A stretch of 64,000 nt of DNA from Haemophilus massiliensis (GTDB lineage Bacteria; Pseudomonadota; Gammaproteobacteria; Enterobacterales; Pasteurellaceae), in the NCBI GenBank assembly GCA_000752995.2, contig LM994636.1:27770-91769 (forward strand), in the 5' to 3' direction. Positions 24,486 to 32,996 of the stretch are shown here, piece by piece. The position numbers and the translations under genes were made by a program. Numbering within the stretch: the first letter of the stretch is position 1; each line of letters starts with the position of its first letter. The notes under the pieces were generated by a model. It made no database searches, was not told the origin of the DNA, and was given only the letters and a program-made list of their open reading frames with translations.

Positions 24486-25688
24486 ATGACTATGATTTCC
24501 CGTAACCAATATCTCCAACAGCTCATTCAATTCAAAGACACCGATTTTATCAAAGTGATCACTGGCGTGCGCCGCTGTGGTAAGTCAGTTTTGTTAATGC
24601 AATATCGGGATTATCTACAAACACAAGGCGTTGATGAAAAACATATCATTTATATCAATTTTGAAAGTTTTGAATATCAATGGGTTAAAAATGCCGATGA
24701 TTTTCAGCAACTGATAACTCAAATTTTGCCGAGCACAAAAGAAAAAATCTATTTTCTGATTGATGAAATTCAATTTGTGGATGGCTGGCAAAAAACGCTT
24801 AATGCGGTGCGTGTCAGTTTTAATGCGGACATTGTTATTACAGGCTCGAATGCCAACCTGCTTTCGGGCAAGCTGGCAACGCTATTGAGTGGGCGTTATG
24901 TGGAAATTAAGTTGTATCCCCTTTCGTTTAGGGAATTTCTACAAGCCAAACACATTGATCCGCAATCACGCTTGGTTGATCAGGCATATATTGAATATGA
25001 GAAATATGGTGCTTTTCCAAGTGTCGTGCTTTCTGATGAAATGTTAAAAGATACCATTTTATCGGGCATTTTTGATTCGATTGTGTTGAATGATATTGCT
25101 TATCGGGCTGGCGTGAAAGACACGCAAACGCTCAAAAGCGTAATTGCGTTTTTGGCGGACAATGTCGGGCAGTTAGTCAATCCGAATAAAATTAGTAATA
25201 CGCTCTCATCGGAACGAATTCCGACGACCAATCACACCATCAATAAATATTTGGAACTGCTGGAAAATGCGTTCTTATTTTATAAGGCAAAACAATATGA
25301 TATTCGTGGTAAGGGCTACCTGAAAACCAACGCTAAATATTTTATTGTCGATAATGGTTTACGTCGTTATGCTGTGGGTAAAAAAGACGCAAATTATTCC
25401 AATCGGTTAGAAAATATCGTGTTCGTAGAATTGCTTCGCCGTGGTTACAGCGTTGATGTGGGTAAATTAGAAAACAAAGAAATTGACTTTATCGCCCGCA
25501 AAGCCGATGAAATTTTGTATGTACAAGTAGCGTATGATATGCCGAATAACGCACACGAAACCGATAATTTATTAAATATTAAAGACAATTACCGCAAAAT
25601 CTTGATTACAGGACGCTATCAGCCTGAAAAAGAAATTGATGGTGTGTCTGTGGTTTATGTGGTGGATTGGTTGGTGGGGAAAGGGTGA
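24486..25688 (+). CDS. AAA ATPase with DUF4143 (AAA_14 family), copy 1
   Basis: 400 residues. Walker A G27-V-R-R-C-G-K-S34, Walker B 'LIDEIQ' near 90 with 'FVDGWQ', sensor 'ITGSNANLLSG' and 'LLSGRYVEIKLYPLSFREFL' are those of the AAA_14 ATPases. The C-terminal DUF4143 part has the nuclease-like 'ANYSNRLENIVFVELLRRGY' and 'EIDFIARK' (E-x-D-F). The function of the family is unresolved. No Shine-Dalgarno is visible; the start overlaps an operator-like half-site. It lies between hsdM and the Gabija-like genes. A second, divergent copy is at 32997. Confidence 0.85.
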   Translation: MTMISRNQYLQQLIQFKDTDFIKVITGVRRCGKSVLLMQYRDYLQTQGVDEKHIIYINFESFEYQWVKNADDFQQLITQILPSTKEKIYFLIDEIQFVDGWQKTLNAVRVSFNADIVITGSNANLLSGKLATLLSGRYVEIKLYPLSFREFLQAKHIDPQSRLVDQAYIEYEKYGAFPSVVLSDEMLKDTILSGIFDSIVLNDIAYRAGVKDTQTLKSVIAFLADNVGQLVNPNKISNTLSSERIPTTNHTINKYLELLENAFLFYKAKQYDIRGKGYLKTNAKYFIVDNGLRRYAVGKKDANYSNRLENIVFVELLRRGYSVDVGKLENKEIDFIARKADEILYVQVAYDMPNNAHETDNLLNIKDNYRKILITGRYQPEKEIDGVSVVYVVDWLVGKG

Positions 25689-25789
25689 TGAGATTGTGCA
25701 TTTGCATATGGGAAAGTTGTTTTAAAAAATGTGTAGAAATTCAAAAAAAAATATAAATTTTGGCATAGTAAACAAAATTGAGGTAAAAA

Positions 25790-27697
25790 ATGAAATTACA
25801 GGTATTACGTCTTTCGGATTTCCATAGTTTCGGTGATAAGCCAACTGAATTGAAATTAGATGAAATAACTTATTTGATCGGCTCCAATGGTTCTGGAAAA
25901 ACAGCAATTTTACAGGCACTTTGTCGTTTATTTGCTTTTGATCAATCATTACGTCGAATCAAGCGTTCTGATTTTCATATACCACAAAATGAACAAGAAA
26001 TCCCTGAACAACGAAAATTAATCATTGAGGCTGATTTTATCTTACCTGAAACTTCGGATGATTCAGATAATGCAACTGTTGCTCCATTCTTTAATCATAT
26101 GCGGTTAAATTCATCAGGCGGTATTCCTGTTGTGAGATTTCGCCTTACTGCAACTATGGATTTTACAGGTGAGATAGAAGAGACCCTTGAATATGTACTA
26201 GATTTAGACTCACAAGGAAAAGAAGTAACCAAACTCGTTCCTAGAGCTGAGAGAAATCAGATTCAAGTTCATTATTTACCAGCTCAAAGGGATCCACTAG
26301 ATCATATTGCATATAATGCCAACGCTCTTTTAGGTCGTTTGCTAAGGGCGGTTAATTGGGAAAATGAGAGACAAAATATTAATGAATTGACTAAACAAAT
26401 TAACAGTACACTGGGAAATAATCCATCAATCAAAAATATCAGTGAAAGATTAAAACAAAGTTGGGAAAATTTGCATAAGGGAAGCTATTTTAAAGAGCCT
26501 AAAATTTCTTTTACTCACTCTGAAATTGAAAATATTTTACGACATATGTCAGTTTCGTTTACCCCTGGACATGATGAAAATTTAGTAGATTTCTCACGTT
26601 TGAGTGATGGGCAAAAATCTATGCTCTATTTGTCTTTGGTATTAGCTTCCCAATCAATTAGTCATTCTGTTTTGAATGATGGTGATGATACTTTTGATAT
26701 TGCAAAATTGCGCCCTCCTATATTTACTATTATTGCTTTAGAAGAACCTGAAAATAGCTTATCACCACATTATTTAGGACGTATTGTTAATACCTTAAAA
26801 ACAGCAACTAGCCATCAAGATGCGCAAGCCTTAATTGCAACACACGCACCGACAATGTTGCGTAGAGTATTGCCTGAACATATTCGTTATTTGCGCTTGA
26901 ATTCAAGTCGAACATCATCAGTTAAATATATTCAGTTGCCTGATAAATCAGATGAAGCCTATAAATTTGTTAGAGAAGCAGTGCAAGCCTTTCCTGAAAT
27001 TTATTTTTCTCGAATAGTTGTACTAGGAGAAGGTGATAGCGAAGAAATTGTTTTACCAAGAATTTTTAGTGCTAAAGGTATTCCAGTTGATGAATCAGCA
27101 ATTACGATAGCACCTTTAGGTGGACGACATGTAAACCATTTTTGGCGATTGCTATCTCAGTTAGAAATTCCTTATGTTACTTTATTGGATTTAGATGTCG
27201 GTAGATTTGGTGGAGGTTGGGGTAGGATTAAATACGTGAATAACAAGTTAGCTGAGTTTTCATCAGACAGAACTCTTCCTGAAAAATATGGAATTCCTGA
27301 TTGGAACAATGATCAACACCTTATAGGAAAATATTTACATTATCTATCTGAATTAGAACAAAGAGATGTTTTTTATTCCTATCCGATGGATTTAGATTTT
27401 TCAATGCTAAAAGCCTATCGATCTAAATTCAAATTAGAGAATACTGACGAGTTGCCTGATGAAAAGGTAATCGTCTCTGTTTTAGGTAAAAGTCATCATA
27501 AACCTGAACAATATAGTGAAAATGAGCGGAAACTTTTTGCCAGCTACCATAATTTATTCAAGGTAGGCAGTAAACCAGCAAATCATCTTCAAGCTCTTGC
27601 AAATTTAACTGATGAGGAATTATTGCGAGATATGCCTGAGGAATTATCTCGTCTTGCTGATAGCGTTAAAGCGAAGTTACAGGAGATTCCTGAATGA
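25790..27697 (+). CDS. gajA: OLD-family nuclease with ABC-type ATPase and TOPRIM domain, GajA-like
   Basis: 635 residues. N-terminal SMC/ABC ATPase: Walker A G31-S-N-G-S-G-K-T38, signature 'FSRLSDGQKSMLYLSL' near 268, Walker B 'IALEEPENSLSPHYLG' near 313. C-terminal TOPRIM: 'VVLGEGDSEEIVLPRIF' near 409 and 'LLDLDVGR' near 463, holding the acidic metal ligands. It overlaps the helicase gene by 4 bp (ATGA). An OLD nuclease paired with a UvrD-like protein is the class 2 OLD or Gabija arrangement: GajA nicks or degrades DNA when nucleotide levels fall during infection. It is somewhat longer than reference GajA (about 580). Confidence 0.85.
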   Translation: MKLQVLRLSDFHSFGDKPTELKLDEITYLIGSNGSGKTAILQALCRLFAFDQSLRRIKRSDFHIPQNEQEIPEQRKLIIEADFILPETSDDSDNATVAPFFNHMRLNSSGGIPVVRFRLTATMDFTGEIEETLEYVLDLDSQGKEVTKLVPRAERNQIQVHYLPAQRDPLDHIAYNANALLGRLLRAVNWENERQNINELTKQINSTLGNNPSIKNISERLKQSWENLHKGSYFKEPKISFTHSEIENILRHMSVSFTPGHDENLVDFSRLSDGQKSMLYLSLVLASQSISHSVLNDGDDTFDIAKLRPPIFTIIALEEPENSLSPHYLGRIVNTLKTATSHQDAQALIATHAPTMLRRVLPEHIRYLRLNSSRTSSVKYIQLPDKSDEAYKFVREAVQAFPEIYFSRIVVLGEGDSEEIVLPRIFSAKGIPVDESAITIAPLGGRHVNHFWRLLSQLEIPYVTLLDLDVGRFGGGWGRIKYVNNKLAEFSSDRTLPEKYGIPDWNNDQHLIGKYLHYLSELEQRDVFYSYPMDLDFSMLKAYRSKFKLENTDELPDEKVIVSVLGKSHHKPEQYSENERKLFASYHNLFKVGSKPANHLQALANLTDEELLRDMPEELSRLADSVKAKLQEIPE

Positions 27698-29349
27698 TTT
27701 CAGCAGAACAATGGCAGCCTGCTGATGGTTTGATTTTAGAACCTAATGCTATGAGAGCTGTTTTGGAGCAAGAGAAGTGCCTTGCTCTTACAGCTGGACC
27801 CGGAGCAGGGAAAACGGAAATGTTAGCACAAAGAGCGGATTTTTTATTTCGTACAGGTACTTGCCGTTATCCTAAAAGAATTCTTGCTATTTCATTTAAG
27901 ATTGATGCCAGTGCAAATTTAAAAGAGCGTGTCAAACGAAGATGTGGCAATGAATTAGCATCGCGTTTTGATAGTTATACTTTCCATGCTTTTGCTAAAC
28001 GAATTATTGATAAATTTAGGGTGGTATTAACAGGTCAAAATGCTTTGAAGTCGGGATATACCATAGGAGAACGACGAATTACAGGGGAGCAAATTACCTT
28101 TAATGAGTTAGTTCCTTTGGCGATTGAGATTTTGAAAAATTCAGAAATTGCTCGTAATGCTATTCGCCAAACCTATTCGGATGTATTTTTAGATGAATTT
28201 CAGGATTGCACAAATCTTCAATATGAATTAATTAAATTGGCATTTCAAGGCACTAATGCAAGATTAACCGCAGTGGGTGATACCAAACAGAAGATTATGG
28301 CTTGGGCAGGAGCGTTGGACGGTATTTTTCAAATATTTGCTCAAGATTTTTCAGCTGTATCATTAAATATGTACCGTAATTTTCGCTCTAAACCCGTTCT
28401 ACTTAGATTGCAGAATAAAATTATACGAGAAATGGATCCCGCTTCTGTTATGCCTGATGAGCAGTTGCGTGGTAATGAAGGAGAAATTATTCTTCGCGAA
28501 TATCAAAATAGTTTAGATGAAGCGAAAGAGATAGCTGACTTTATTTGGAAATGGGTAAGTAAAGAGAAAATTCCATTATCCGAAATTGCAATTTTAATTT
28601 CAAAACAAGCTGATTTATATGGTCAGCTTATTATGCAAGAATTGGATAAAAGACAAATTCCTTATCGAAATGAACAACAATTACAAGATATTTCTGCTGA
28701 ACCAATCGCTAAACTAATAGTTGATTATTTGCTTTGTTTATATGGAAAGAATGAGTCTAATGCTTGGATTCGTTTGGAAGAACAACTTATGCCATTTGTT
28801 GATGATGAAGAATTAGAATTTAGCCAACGCCTTTACTTCCAAGGCTTTTTCAGTGAACAAAAAAGAAAGGTTAAACAAGCGATACAAAGTGGAAATAAAT
28901 ATTCAGATTGGTGGGGAAGAACCAACGAGTTTTTAGAAAAGATAAGTATTGAAATTATTATGGCTCTATCACCAGAATATGAATCTAAACCGAGATTAAA
29001 AGAACTTATCGGTGAAACCAAAAAACATATTAATGAATTACTTAAAAAAGAACCCGATCTAGTAAAGGCATTGAGATATTTTTCTGATGATCAAGCCGTT
29101 AGGATTTTGACAATTCATAAAAGTAAAGGGCTAGAGTTTCATTCGGTTATTATGTTAGCAATAGAAAAAGAAACTTTTTGGGGGAATGCCGACGAAGAAA
29201 GATGTGCATTCTTTGTTGGTGTTTCTCGTACTAAACAGCGACTTTTAATAACATATTCTCAACAAAGGAAGAAACCTGAAGGATATGCTAAAAAATGGCA
29301 GGAAAATAGAAATAAGCATAAGGAATATTGGGAGTATTTTGAAAATTAA
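27694..29349 (+). CDS. gajB: UvrD/Rep-like helicase, GajB-like
   Basis: 551 residues. Superfamily 1 motifs in order: Walker A 'AGPGAGKTEML' (34-44), DExx box 'VFLDEFQDCTN' near 164, motif III 'AVGDTKQKIMAWAGA', motif V 'TIHKSKGLEFHSVI' near 472, motif VI 'FVGVSRTKQRLLI' near 506. It lacks the large 2B region of full UvrD, as GajB does. In Gabija it senses DNA ends and activates GajA. AT-rich codon use like gajA and unlike the flanks supports acquisition as a pair. Confidence 0.85.
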   Translation: MISAEQWQPADGLILEPNAMRAVLEQEKCLALTAGPGAGKTEMLAQRADFLFRTGTCRYPKRILAISFKIDASANLKERVKRRCGNELASRFDSYTFHAFAKRIIDKFRVVLTGQNALKSGYTIGERRITGEQITFNELVPLAIEILKNSEIARNAIRQTYSDVFLDEFQDCTNLQYELIKLAFQGTNARLTAVGDTKQKIMAWAGALDGIFQIFAQDFSAVSLNMYRNFRSKPVLLRLQNKIIREMDPASVMPDEQLRGNEGEIILREYQNSLDEAKEIADFIWKWVSKEKIPLSEIAILISKQADLYGQLIMQELDKRQIPYRNEQQLQDISAEPIAKLIVDYLLCLYGKNESNAWIRLEEQLMPFVDDEELEFSQRLYFQGFFSEQKRKVKQAIQSGNKYSDWWGRTNEFLEKISIEIIMALSPEYESKPRLKELIGETKKHINELLKKEPDLVKALRYFSDDQAVRILTIHKSKGLEFHSVIMLAIEKETFWGNADEERCAFFVGVSRTKQRLLITYSQQRKKPEGYAKKWQENRNKHKEYWEYFEN

Positions 29350-29436
29350 TAAGCTATTTTGAACTTCTGCATATAATATCTACAAACAGCCAATTTCATC
29401 TTTGCAAATTTTTCTCAAAACCCAACCGTTTGCTTC

Positions 29437-30585
29437 TTACCCCAACGCCCCCAAAATCAAATCATTCATTTTGCTCAAACGCAGCAAATGCGGTAAGCCT
29501 TCGATAAAGCCTGCGCTGACGAAAGCGACAGTCAATTCACGTTCGGGATCGACGAGATACATTGTCGAGCCGCCGCCCATTGCGGCGAAAGCCATTGGGC
29601 TGGCTAAAAAGCCGCAGACGTTTAAATGGTGTCCTGTGCCACGAACGTAGCCGCCGTGTAAGCCGAAGCGGGCTTGCAGCGGTTCAAGGTGTAATTTTTG
29701 GCATTCGCCTTGCCAAATTTCGTTGAGCATTTCGCCGCAGTGGTTTTGCGTGGCGTAGCGTGCCATTGCTGGCGACAACATTCGCACGCCGTCGCCTTGT
29801 AAATTTAATCGCAGGTTTTCGGCGAAGCGGAATAAGTCGTCAATGGTGCTGAATGCATTGCCCGCAGGGATTTGAAAGCCGTTGCTGGCTTGCAAATTAA
29901 GCATTTTCTCAATCATTTCTAGGTTGCCTGCGTGTGCGTCGCCCTTGGCTTTTTCCTTTTCGGTGTGCGACACGGCAACACGTTTTGGATTATTTTCGGC
30001 GTTGCCAAAAGATGACGCGGTCATTTTCAGCGGTTTGAATAATTCGTCTTCGGCAATTTGGGCGAAAGTGCGTTGTTTCGGGTCGCATTTTTCCAAGGTT
30101 TTGCCCAGCACGGCGTAACCTGCAAAGGCACTGTAACTGGCTTTTGTTCCCGCAGGAAAATCGGCTGGCATTGCAGCAAGTTTGGTGAAAATCACGTCAA
30201 TGTTGCCCATATCCATCGGCGACGTTTCGGGTAGCATTGGCATTCCGAATATTCCTGCTTGGTGCGTCAGAATATGAAAAATTGTGATATTTTCCTTACC
30301 GTTCGCTGCAAATTCAGGGCTAATCTCAGCAATTCGAGTATTTAAGCTAAACCAGCCTTTTTCAATGGCGTTTAGCGTTAAAACCGCCGTGTACGACTTG
30401 GAAACCGACATCAACAAAAAAAGATGATCTAAGCCAAGCGGCGTGCTGCCGTCGGTTGTGCCAAAGCTCTCACGCAGCAAAATTTCGCCACGCTGTGCCA
30501 CGATAATGTTCGCCCCAAACATCTCGCCACGGTTGATATAGCCTTGAATGTCTTGACGCACGTTGTTGAAGTTGATGGATTTCAT
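29437..30585 (-). CDS. Serine hydrolase of the beta-lactamase/class C penicillin-binding-like family
   Basis: 382 residues, no signal peptide. S-V-S-K in 'FLLMSVSKSYTAVLTLNAIE' (catalytic SxxK near 83), 'YSAFAGYAVLG' at the YxN place (Y with S-A in place of S/A-N), and 'HGGYVRGTGHH' near the C-terminal HxG-type motif. This is the EstB/esterase-like cytoplasmic branch, more likely an esterase or peptidase than an antibiotic-resistance enzyme. Divergent from the TetR gene at 30845, which presumably controls it. Two TAGGG hairpins follow its start region. Confidence 0.8.
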   Translation of the reverse strand: MKSINFNNVRQDIQGYINRGEMFGANIIVAQRGEILLRESFGTTDGSTPLGLDHLFLLMSVSKSYTAVLTLNAIEKGWFSLNTRIAEISPEFAANGKENITIFHILTHQAGIFGMPMLPETSPMDMGNIDVIFTKLAAMPADFPAGTKASYSAFAGYAVLGKTLEKCDPKQRTFAQIAEDELFKPLKMTASSFGNAENNPKRVAVSHTEKEKAKGDAHAGNLEMIEKMLNLQASNGFQIPAGNAFSTIDDLFRFAENLRLNLQGDGVRMLSPAMARYATQNHCGEMLNEIWQGECQKLHLEPLQARFGLHGGYVRGTGHHLNVCGFLASPMAFAAMGGGSTMYLVDPERELTVAFVSAGFIEGLPHLLRLSKMNDLILGALG

Positions 30586-30608
30586 TGGGTTTTCCTTGTG
30601 TAAATGTT

Positions 30609-30685
30609 GTAGGGACGGGGTTTATCCCCGTCCGCTCGCGTTGCCTGTGTTGTGTGTAATTTAGGACAGGAACCCTGTCCCTACG
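30609..30685. repeat. Two TAGGG-type hairpins in the hydrolase/TetR gap
   Basis: GTAGGGACGGGG with CCCCGTCC (30609-30633) and TTAGGACAGG with CCTGTCCCTA (30661-30685) lie in the divergent promoter region between the serine hydrolase and TetR genes. Confidence 0.65.
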
Positions 30686-30791
30686 CATTGGTTTTGATAT
30701 TTTGGAATGTTTAAATCAAAAGTGCGGTCATTTTATCCTGCGTTTTGAAAGAAAAATACCGTCAATATTGCGTTAATCTGTTAAGATAAAC

Positions 30792-30813
30792 AGACAAAAT
30801 TTAAAATTTGTCT
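30792..30813. promoter_or_regulatory. Putative TetR operator, copy 2
   Basis: AGACAAAATTTAAAATTTGT with CT: 7-bp arms AGACAAA and TTTGTCT around eight bases, 31 bases before the TetR start. Position and symmetry match the site before the paralogue at 3316-3337. Confidence 0.55.
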
Positions 30814-30844
30814 ATTTAACACTGCGAATTAAGCGAAAATTGTT

Positions 30845-31396
30845 ATGAGCGAAAAACAAGACTTGCGTGTTGTCCGCACGCACAAAATGATTAGAAACGC
30901 CCTGATTGAACTGTTGAAAACGCAGGCATTTGAGCAAATTGCCGTGCAGGATATTGTGGAGCTTGCGATGGTCAATCGTGCCACGTTTTACAAATATTAT
31001 TCAGGCAAAAGCGATTTGGCGGGCAAAATGATTGCTGATTTTAAGGCGGATTATCAGGCAGTGTTGAGCGAACGCTTTGCGGGCAGCGGCGATATTCAAA
31101 CGCTGATGAACCGCACCATTCCTGCCCTTTACGAGCAGCGTGAACAAATTTTGGCACTTTGGAAAATCAAAACCAAACGACATCATCTTTGGGACGATAT
31201 GTTTTTGATAATTAAACAAAATTTTATCGCCCACGAACAGCCAAAATTCTCCCACAAAAATCTCGATTACCAAGGCGAAATTTTAGCCACGATGATTTTA
31301 AAAACCGCCCATTATTATTTTTCGCAAAATTTACCGATTCCGATTAAGCAAGTTTGGGCGGATATTGGGGCGGTTTTGGCGGCGGTTAAGATGTGA
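30845..31396 (+). CDS. TetR/AcrR-family regulator
   Basis: 183 residues. HTH at about 25-60 ('AVQDIVELAMVNRATFYKYY', then SGKSDL); C-terminal all-helical domain with 'KTKRHHLWDDMFLIIKQNFI' and 'PIPIKQVWADIGAVL'. It is the intact member of a pair; the copy at 3369 has lost one base. No good ribosome site, as in the copy. Divergent from the serine hydrolase, and the likely operator lies 31 bp upstream, so it probably represses both genes until an unknown ligand binds. Confidence 0.88.
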   Translation: MSEKQDLRVVRTHKMIRNALIELLKTQAFEQIAVQDIVELAMVNRATFYKYYSGKSDLAGKMIADFKADYQAVLSERFAGSGDIQTLMNRTIPALYEQREQILALWKIKTKRHHLWDDMFLIIKQNFIAHEQPKFSHKNLDYQGEILATMILKTAHYYFSQNLPIPIKQVWADIGAVLAAVKM

Positions 31397-31466
31397 AAAC
31401 CTAGGGTAAAAACCGCCCTGAAATTTTGTAGATTTTTGCGTGAAGTTGACCGTTAAGCCATCTCAA

Positions 31467-31504
31467 AAGCTACCCGAAAAAAAGACAGGCACAACGCCTG
31501 TCTC
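31467..31504 (+). repeat. AAGCTACCCGAA 12-mer with adjoining GACAGGC hairpin
   Basis: The exact 12-mer (31467-31478) is followed by GACAGGC, ACAAC, GCCTGTC. The same two elements in the same order follow the intact nitroreductase gene at 47418-47455, so this block was duplicated together with the remnant next to it. Confidence 0.65.
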
Positions 31505-31511
31505 TACCAAT

Positions 31512-31610
31512 CTATTTTTACACCTTAGTAAAAATCACTTCTTTCACCAAGCGGAATTTTGGCACGTGGGCCTTGAAACCGCCTTCGGCTTTGTAGCCTT
31601 TTGAGGTTAA
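31512..31610 (-). pseudogene. 3' remnant of an NfsB-like nitroreductase
   Basis: The plus-strand DNA 'TTACACCTTAGTAAAAATCA' and the following 70 bases match the 3' end of the intact nitroreductase at 47469 (ending ...KSRLAKDVIFTKA). The tail here reads VPKFRLVKEVIFTKV-like, with a deletion where the QAEDDFN region should be. No other part of the gene is present. Confidence 0.7.
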
Positions 31611-31622
31611 TCAAAGCCTGTG

Positions 31623-31856
31623 CTATTTATGATTTGCTCGGAAAAATTCCCATTCTTCGATCACTCTGCCGTCAGGCAAATGGCACATTGCATACTCGCC
31701 GTGGGCGTTTTTGCGGGGTTCGAGTTTGCCGCCTTGTTGAATGCAGTATTCCGAGGCGGGATTTGCCATGTCAACTTGCGGCTCTGGCTCAACGGCGGTT
31801 GTGTTGCAAGCGGCAAGTACGCTGCTAGATAAGACGATTGATACATATTTTTTCAT
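31623..31856 (-). CDS. DUF333-domain small lipoprotein
   Basis: 77 residues. Signal peptide with lipobox L-A-A-C (C17), then 'NPASEYCIQQGGKLEPRKNA' and 'GEYAMCHLPDGRVIEEWEFF', the DUF333 pattern of small secreted proteins such as YoaF, with a conserved Cys pair likely forming a disulphide. It starts after GAAAGGAAAAACC. Function of the family unknown. It follows the MarR/membrane-protein pair and could be the last gene of that unit (29-bp gap). Confidence 0.85.
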   Translation of the reverse strand: MKKYVSIVLSSSVLAACNTTAVEPEPQVDMANPASEYCIQQGGKLEPRKNAHGEYAMCHLPDGRVIEEWEFFRANHK

Positions 31857-31885
31857 TGGTTTTTCCTTTCAGTTAGGGTTAAAAA

Positions 31886-32251
31886 TTAGACTTCCACACG
31901 CTGTCCGATGTCTTTCCGTTCGGAGAATTTTTCCACCAACCGTGGCATATCGTCAAGGCTCATTGCGAACGCCCACAGGTAGGTGATCACGGCATAAATA
32001 TGCACAAAAGCGCGCGTATCCACTGCACGACGCACCGAACCGACCGCCCAAATAATCGCTACCATTAAGGCATATGCCAACGCGTGCGCCACATTGCCTT
32101 GCGTTACGGCATTGACGGCGAAGCTGCCGACTAGCAGATAGAGCACAAACAGCAGATTTTCCAGTCCAACCAGCGCAAAAGTCGCCGCCAGCTTTTTGCG
32201 GTGCGTCAACGCGATATTTTTTAATGTTTTTAAAGCGTTATGTCGTCTCAT
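31886..32251 (-). CDS. Small membrane protein, resembles the N-terminal half of ABC six-TM proteins
   Basis: I take the ATG at 32251 (MRRHNALKTLKNIALTHRKK), which overlaps the end of the MarR gene by 14 bp. About 121 residues with three hydrophobic helices (about 22-45, 58-76, 90-104). 'LTHRKKLAATFALVGLENLL' and 'VGSVRRAVDTRAFVHIYA' look like the start of the stand-alone ABC six-transmembrane family (about 230 residues), so this is probably a shortened form. An exact AAGCTACCCGAA copy lies in its start region (32253-32264). Confidence 0.5.
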   Translation of the reverse strand: MRRHNALKTLKNIALTHRKKLAATFALVGLENLLFVLYLLVGSFAVNAVTQGNVAHALAYALMVAIIWAVGSVRRAVDTRAFVHIYAVITYLWAFAMSLDDMPRLVEKFSERKDIGQRVEV

Positions 32252-32690
32252 TTTCGGGTAGCTTATGAATATCAATTTCCGCTTGGCAAAGCTGGCTTAA
32301 TTCGTCAATCAATGCAAAGAGTTGCGCCGTTTTGCGCTTGCCAAATTTGTTCATCGCGCAGTCAAATACCGCTTGCGTTTGTGCGTAAAGCGGCTCGGCC
32401 TCGGCACTGCCCGCGTCGGTTAACATCATCAACCGCTCGCGTTTGTCCGTTTCGCTCGGCTGAAATACCACCCAGCCTTTTTCCCGATATTCCTTGCAAA
32501 TGTTAAACACCGTTTGCTTCGGCACGCCCCATTCTTCGCACACTTTTTTCTGCGTGCAGCCATTTCTCTCCGCCACCAGCGTGTATAACACCGCAAAATG
32601 GTTAAAGCCCACGCCCAGCTTTTCCACCCAGCTGAACAGAATGCTATCCATTTGAATGAGTTTTTCACCCAGTTCGTCAAATTGGTTCAT
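32238..32690 (-). CDS. MarR-family transcriptional regulator
   Basis: 150 residues: 'GVGFNHFAVLYTLVAERNGC', 'TQKKVCEEWGVPKQTVFNIC' (recognition helix) and the wing 'QPSETDKRERLMMLTDAGSA' are MarR hallmarks. It is translationally coupled to the downstream membrane protein. A paralogue sharing the 'GVPKQTVFxICK' helix is at 38337. A pair of TTTTAGT direct repeats 32 bp apart lies upstream (32725) and may be its binding site. Confidence 0.88.
   Translation of the reverse strand: MNQFDELGEKLIQMDSILFSWVEKLGVGFNHFAVLYTLVAERNGCTQKKVCEEWGVPKQTVFNICKEYREKGWVVFQPSETDKRERLMMLTDAGSAEAEPLYAQTQAVFDCAMNKFGKRKTAQLFALIDELSQLCQAEIDIHKLPENETT
32253..32264 (-). repeat. AAGCTACCCGAA 12-mer, exact copy
   Basis: It lies within the 3' end of the MarR coding sequence, where it encodes the K-L-P of 'HKLPENETT', and just before the start of the membrane-protein gene. 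Confidence 0.6.
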
Positions 32691-32724
32691 TTTTTACTCC
32701 TTGTTGCAAAAAAAGTGCGGTGGA

Positions 32725-32778
32725 TTTTAGTCTTAATTTTTATTAATTGCAAGGGGTTTTAGTATTAAAATTTATTTT
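32725..32778. promoter_or_regulatory. Direct repeats upstream of the MarR gene
   Basis: TTTTAGTCTTAATTTTTATT and TTTTAGTATTAAAATTTATT start at 32725 and 32757, 32 bp (three helical turns) apart, between the divergent MarR and DUF4143 genes. A regulator bound to the same face of the helix at both is plausible. The rest of this 306-bp gap holds an uptake signal (32714) and the repeats at 32871. Confidence 0.4.
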
Positions 32779-32870
32779 CTAGGAATTGTGTTTCTCTAAT
32801 TTTCGGGGGCTGATCATTTCTATGGTATTTTCTTAAAATTATCTAAAATCACACTTTTTATACTCCAAAA

Positions 32871-32968
32871 CTGTTCATTACTATCAAACAAAACCATTCG
32901 TTAGTAATGGACAGCTTTCTGTTTTCAGACTAGAATAGCATTCATTATTATCAAACACTTTCGTTTGA
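32871..32968. promoter_or_regulatory. Operator-like repeats before the second DUF4143 ATPase
   Basis: CTGTTCATTACTA (32871) and TAGTAATGGACAG (32902) are an inverted repeat, 12 of 13 bases. TTCATTACTATCAAACA (32874) recurs as TTCATTATTATCAAACA (32941). TCAAAC and GTTTGA (32951-32968) form another pair. All lie within 130 bp of the ATPase start. Confidence 0.5.
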
Positions 32969-32996
32969 CAGCATTGAACGCTTTTAAGGTAACACT

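Noticed and set aside
24486..29349. A mobile element or prophage carrying the defence genes
   Set aside because: No integrase, transposase, terminal repeats or tRNA junction could be found; only the AT-rich composition points to transfer.
29437..30585. Class C beta-lactamase resistance gene
   Set aside because: It has no signal peptide and a changed YxN motif, so an esterase-type serine hydrolase is more likely.
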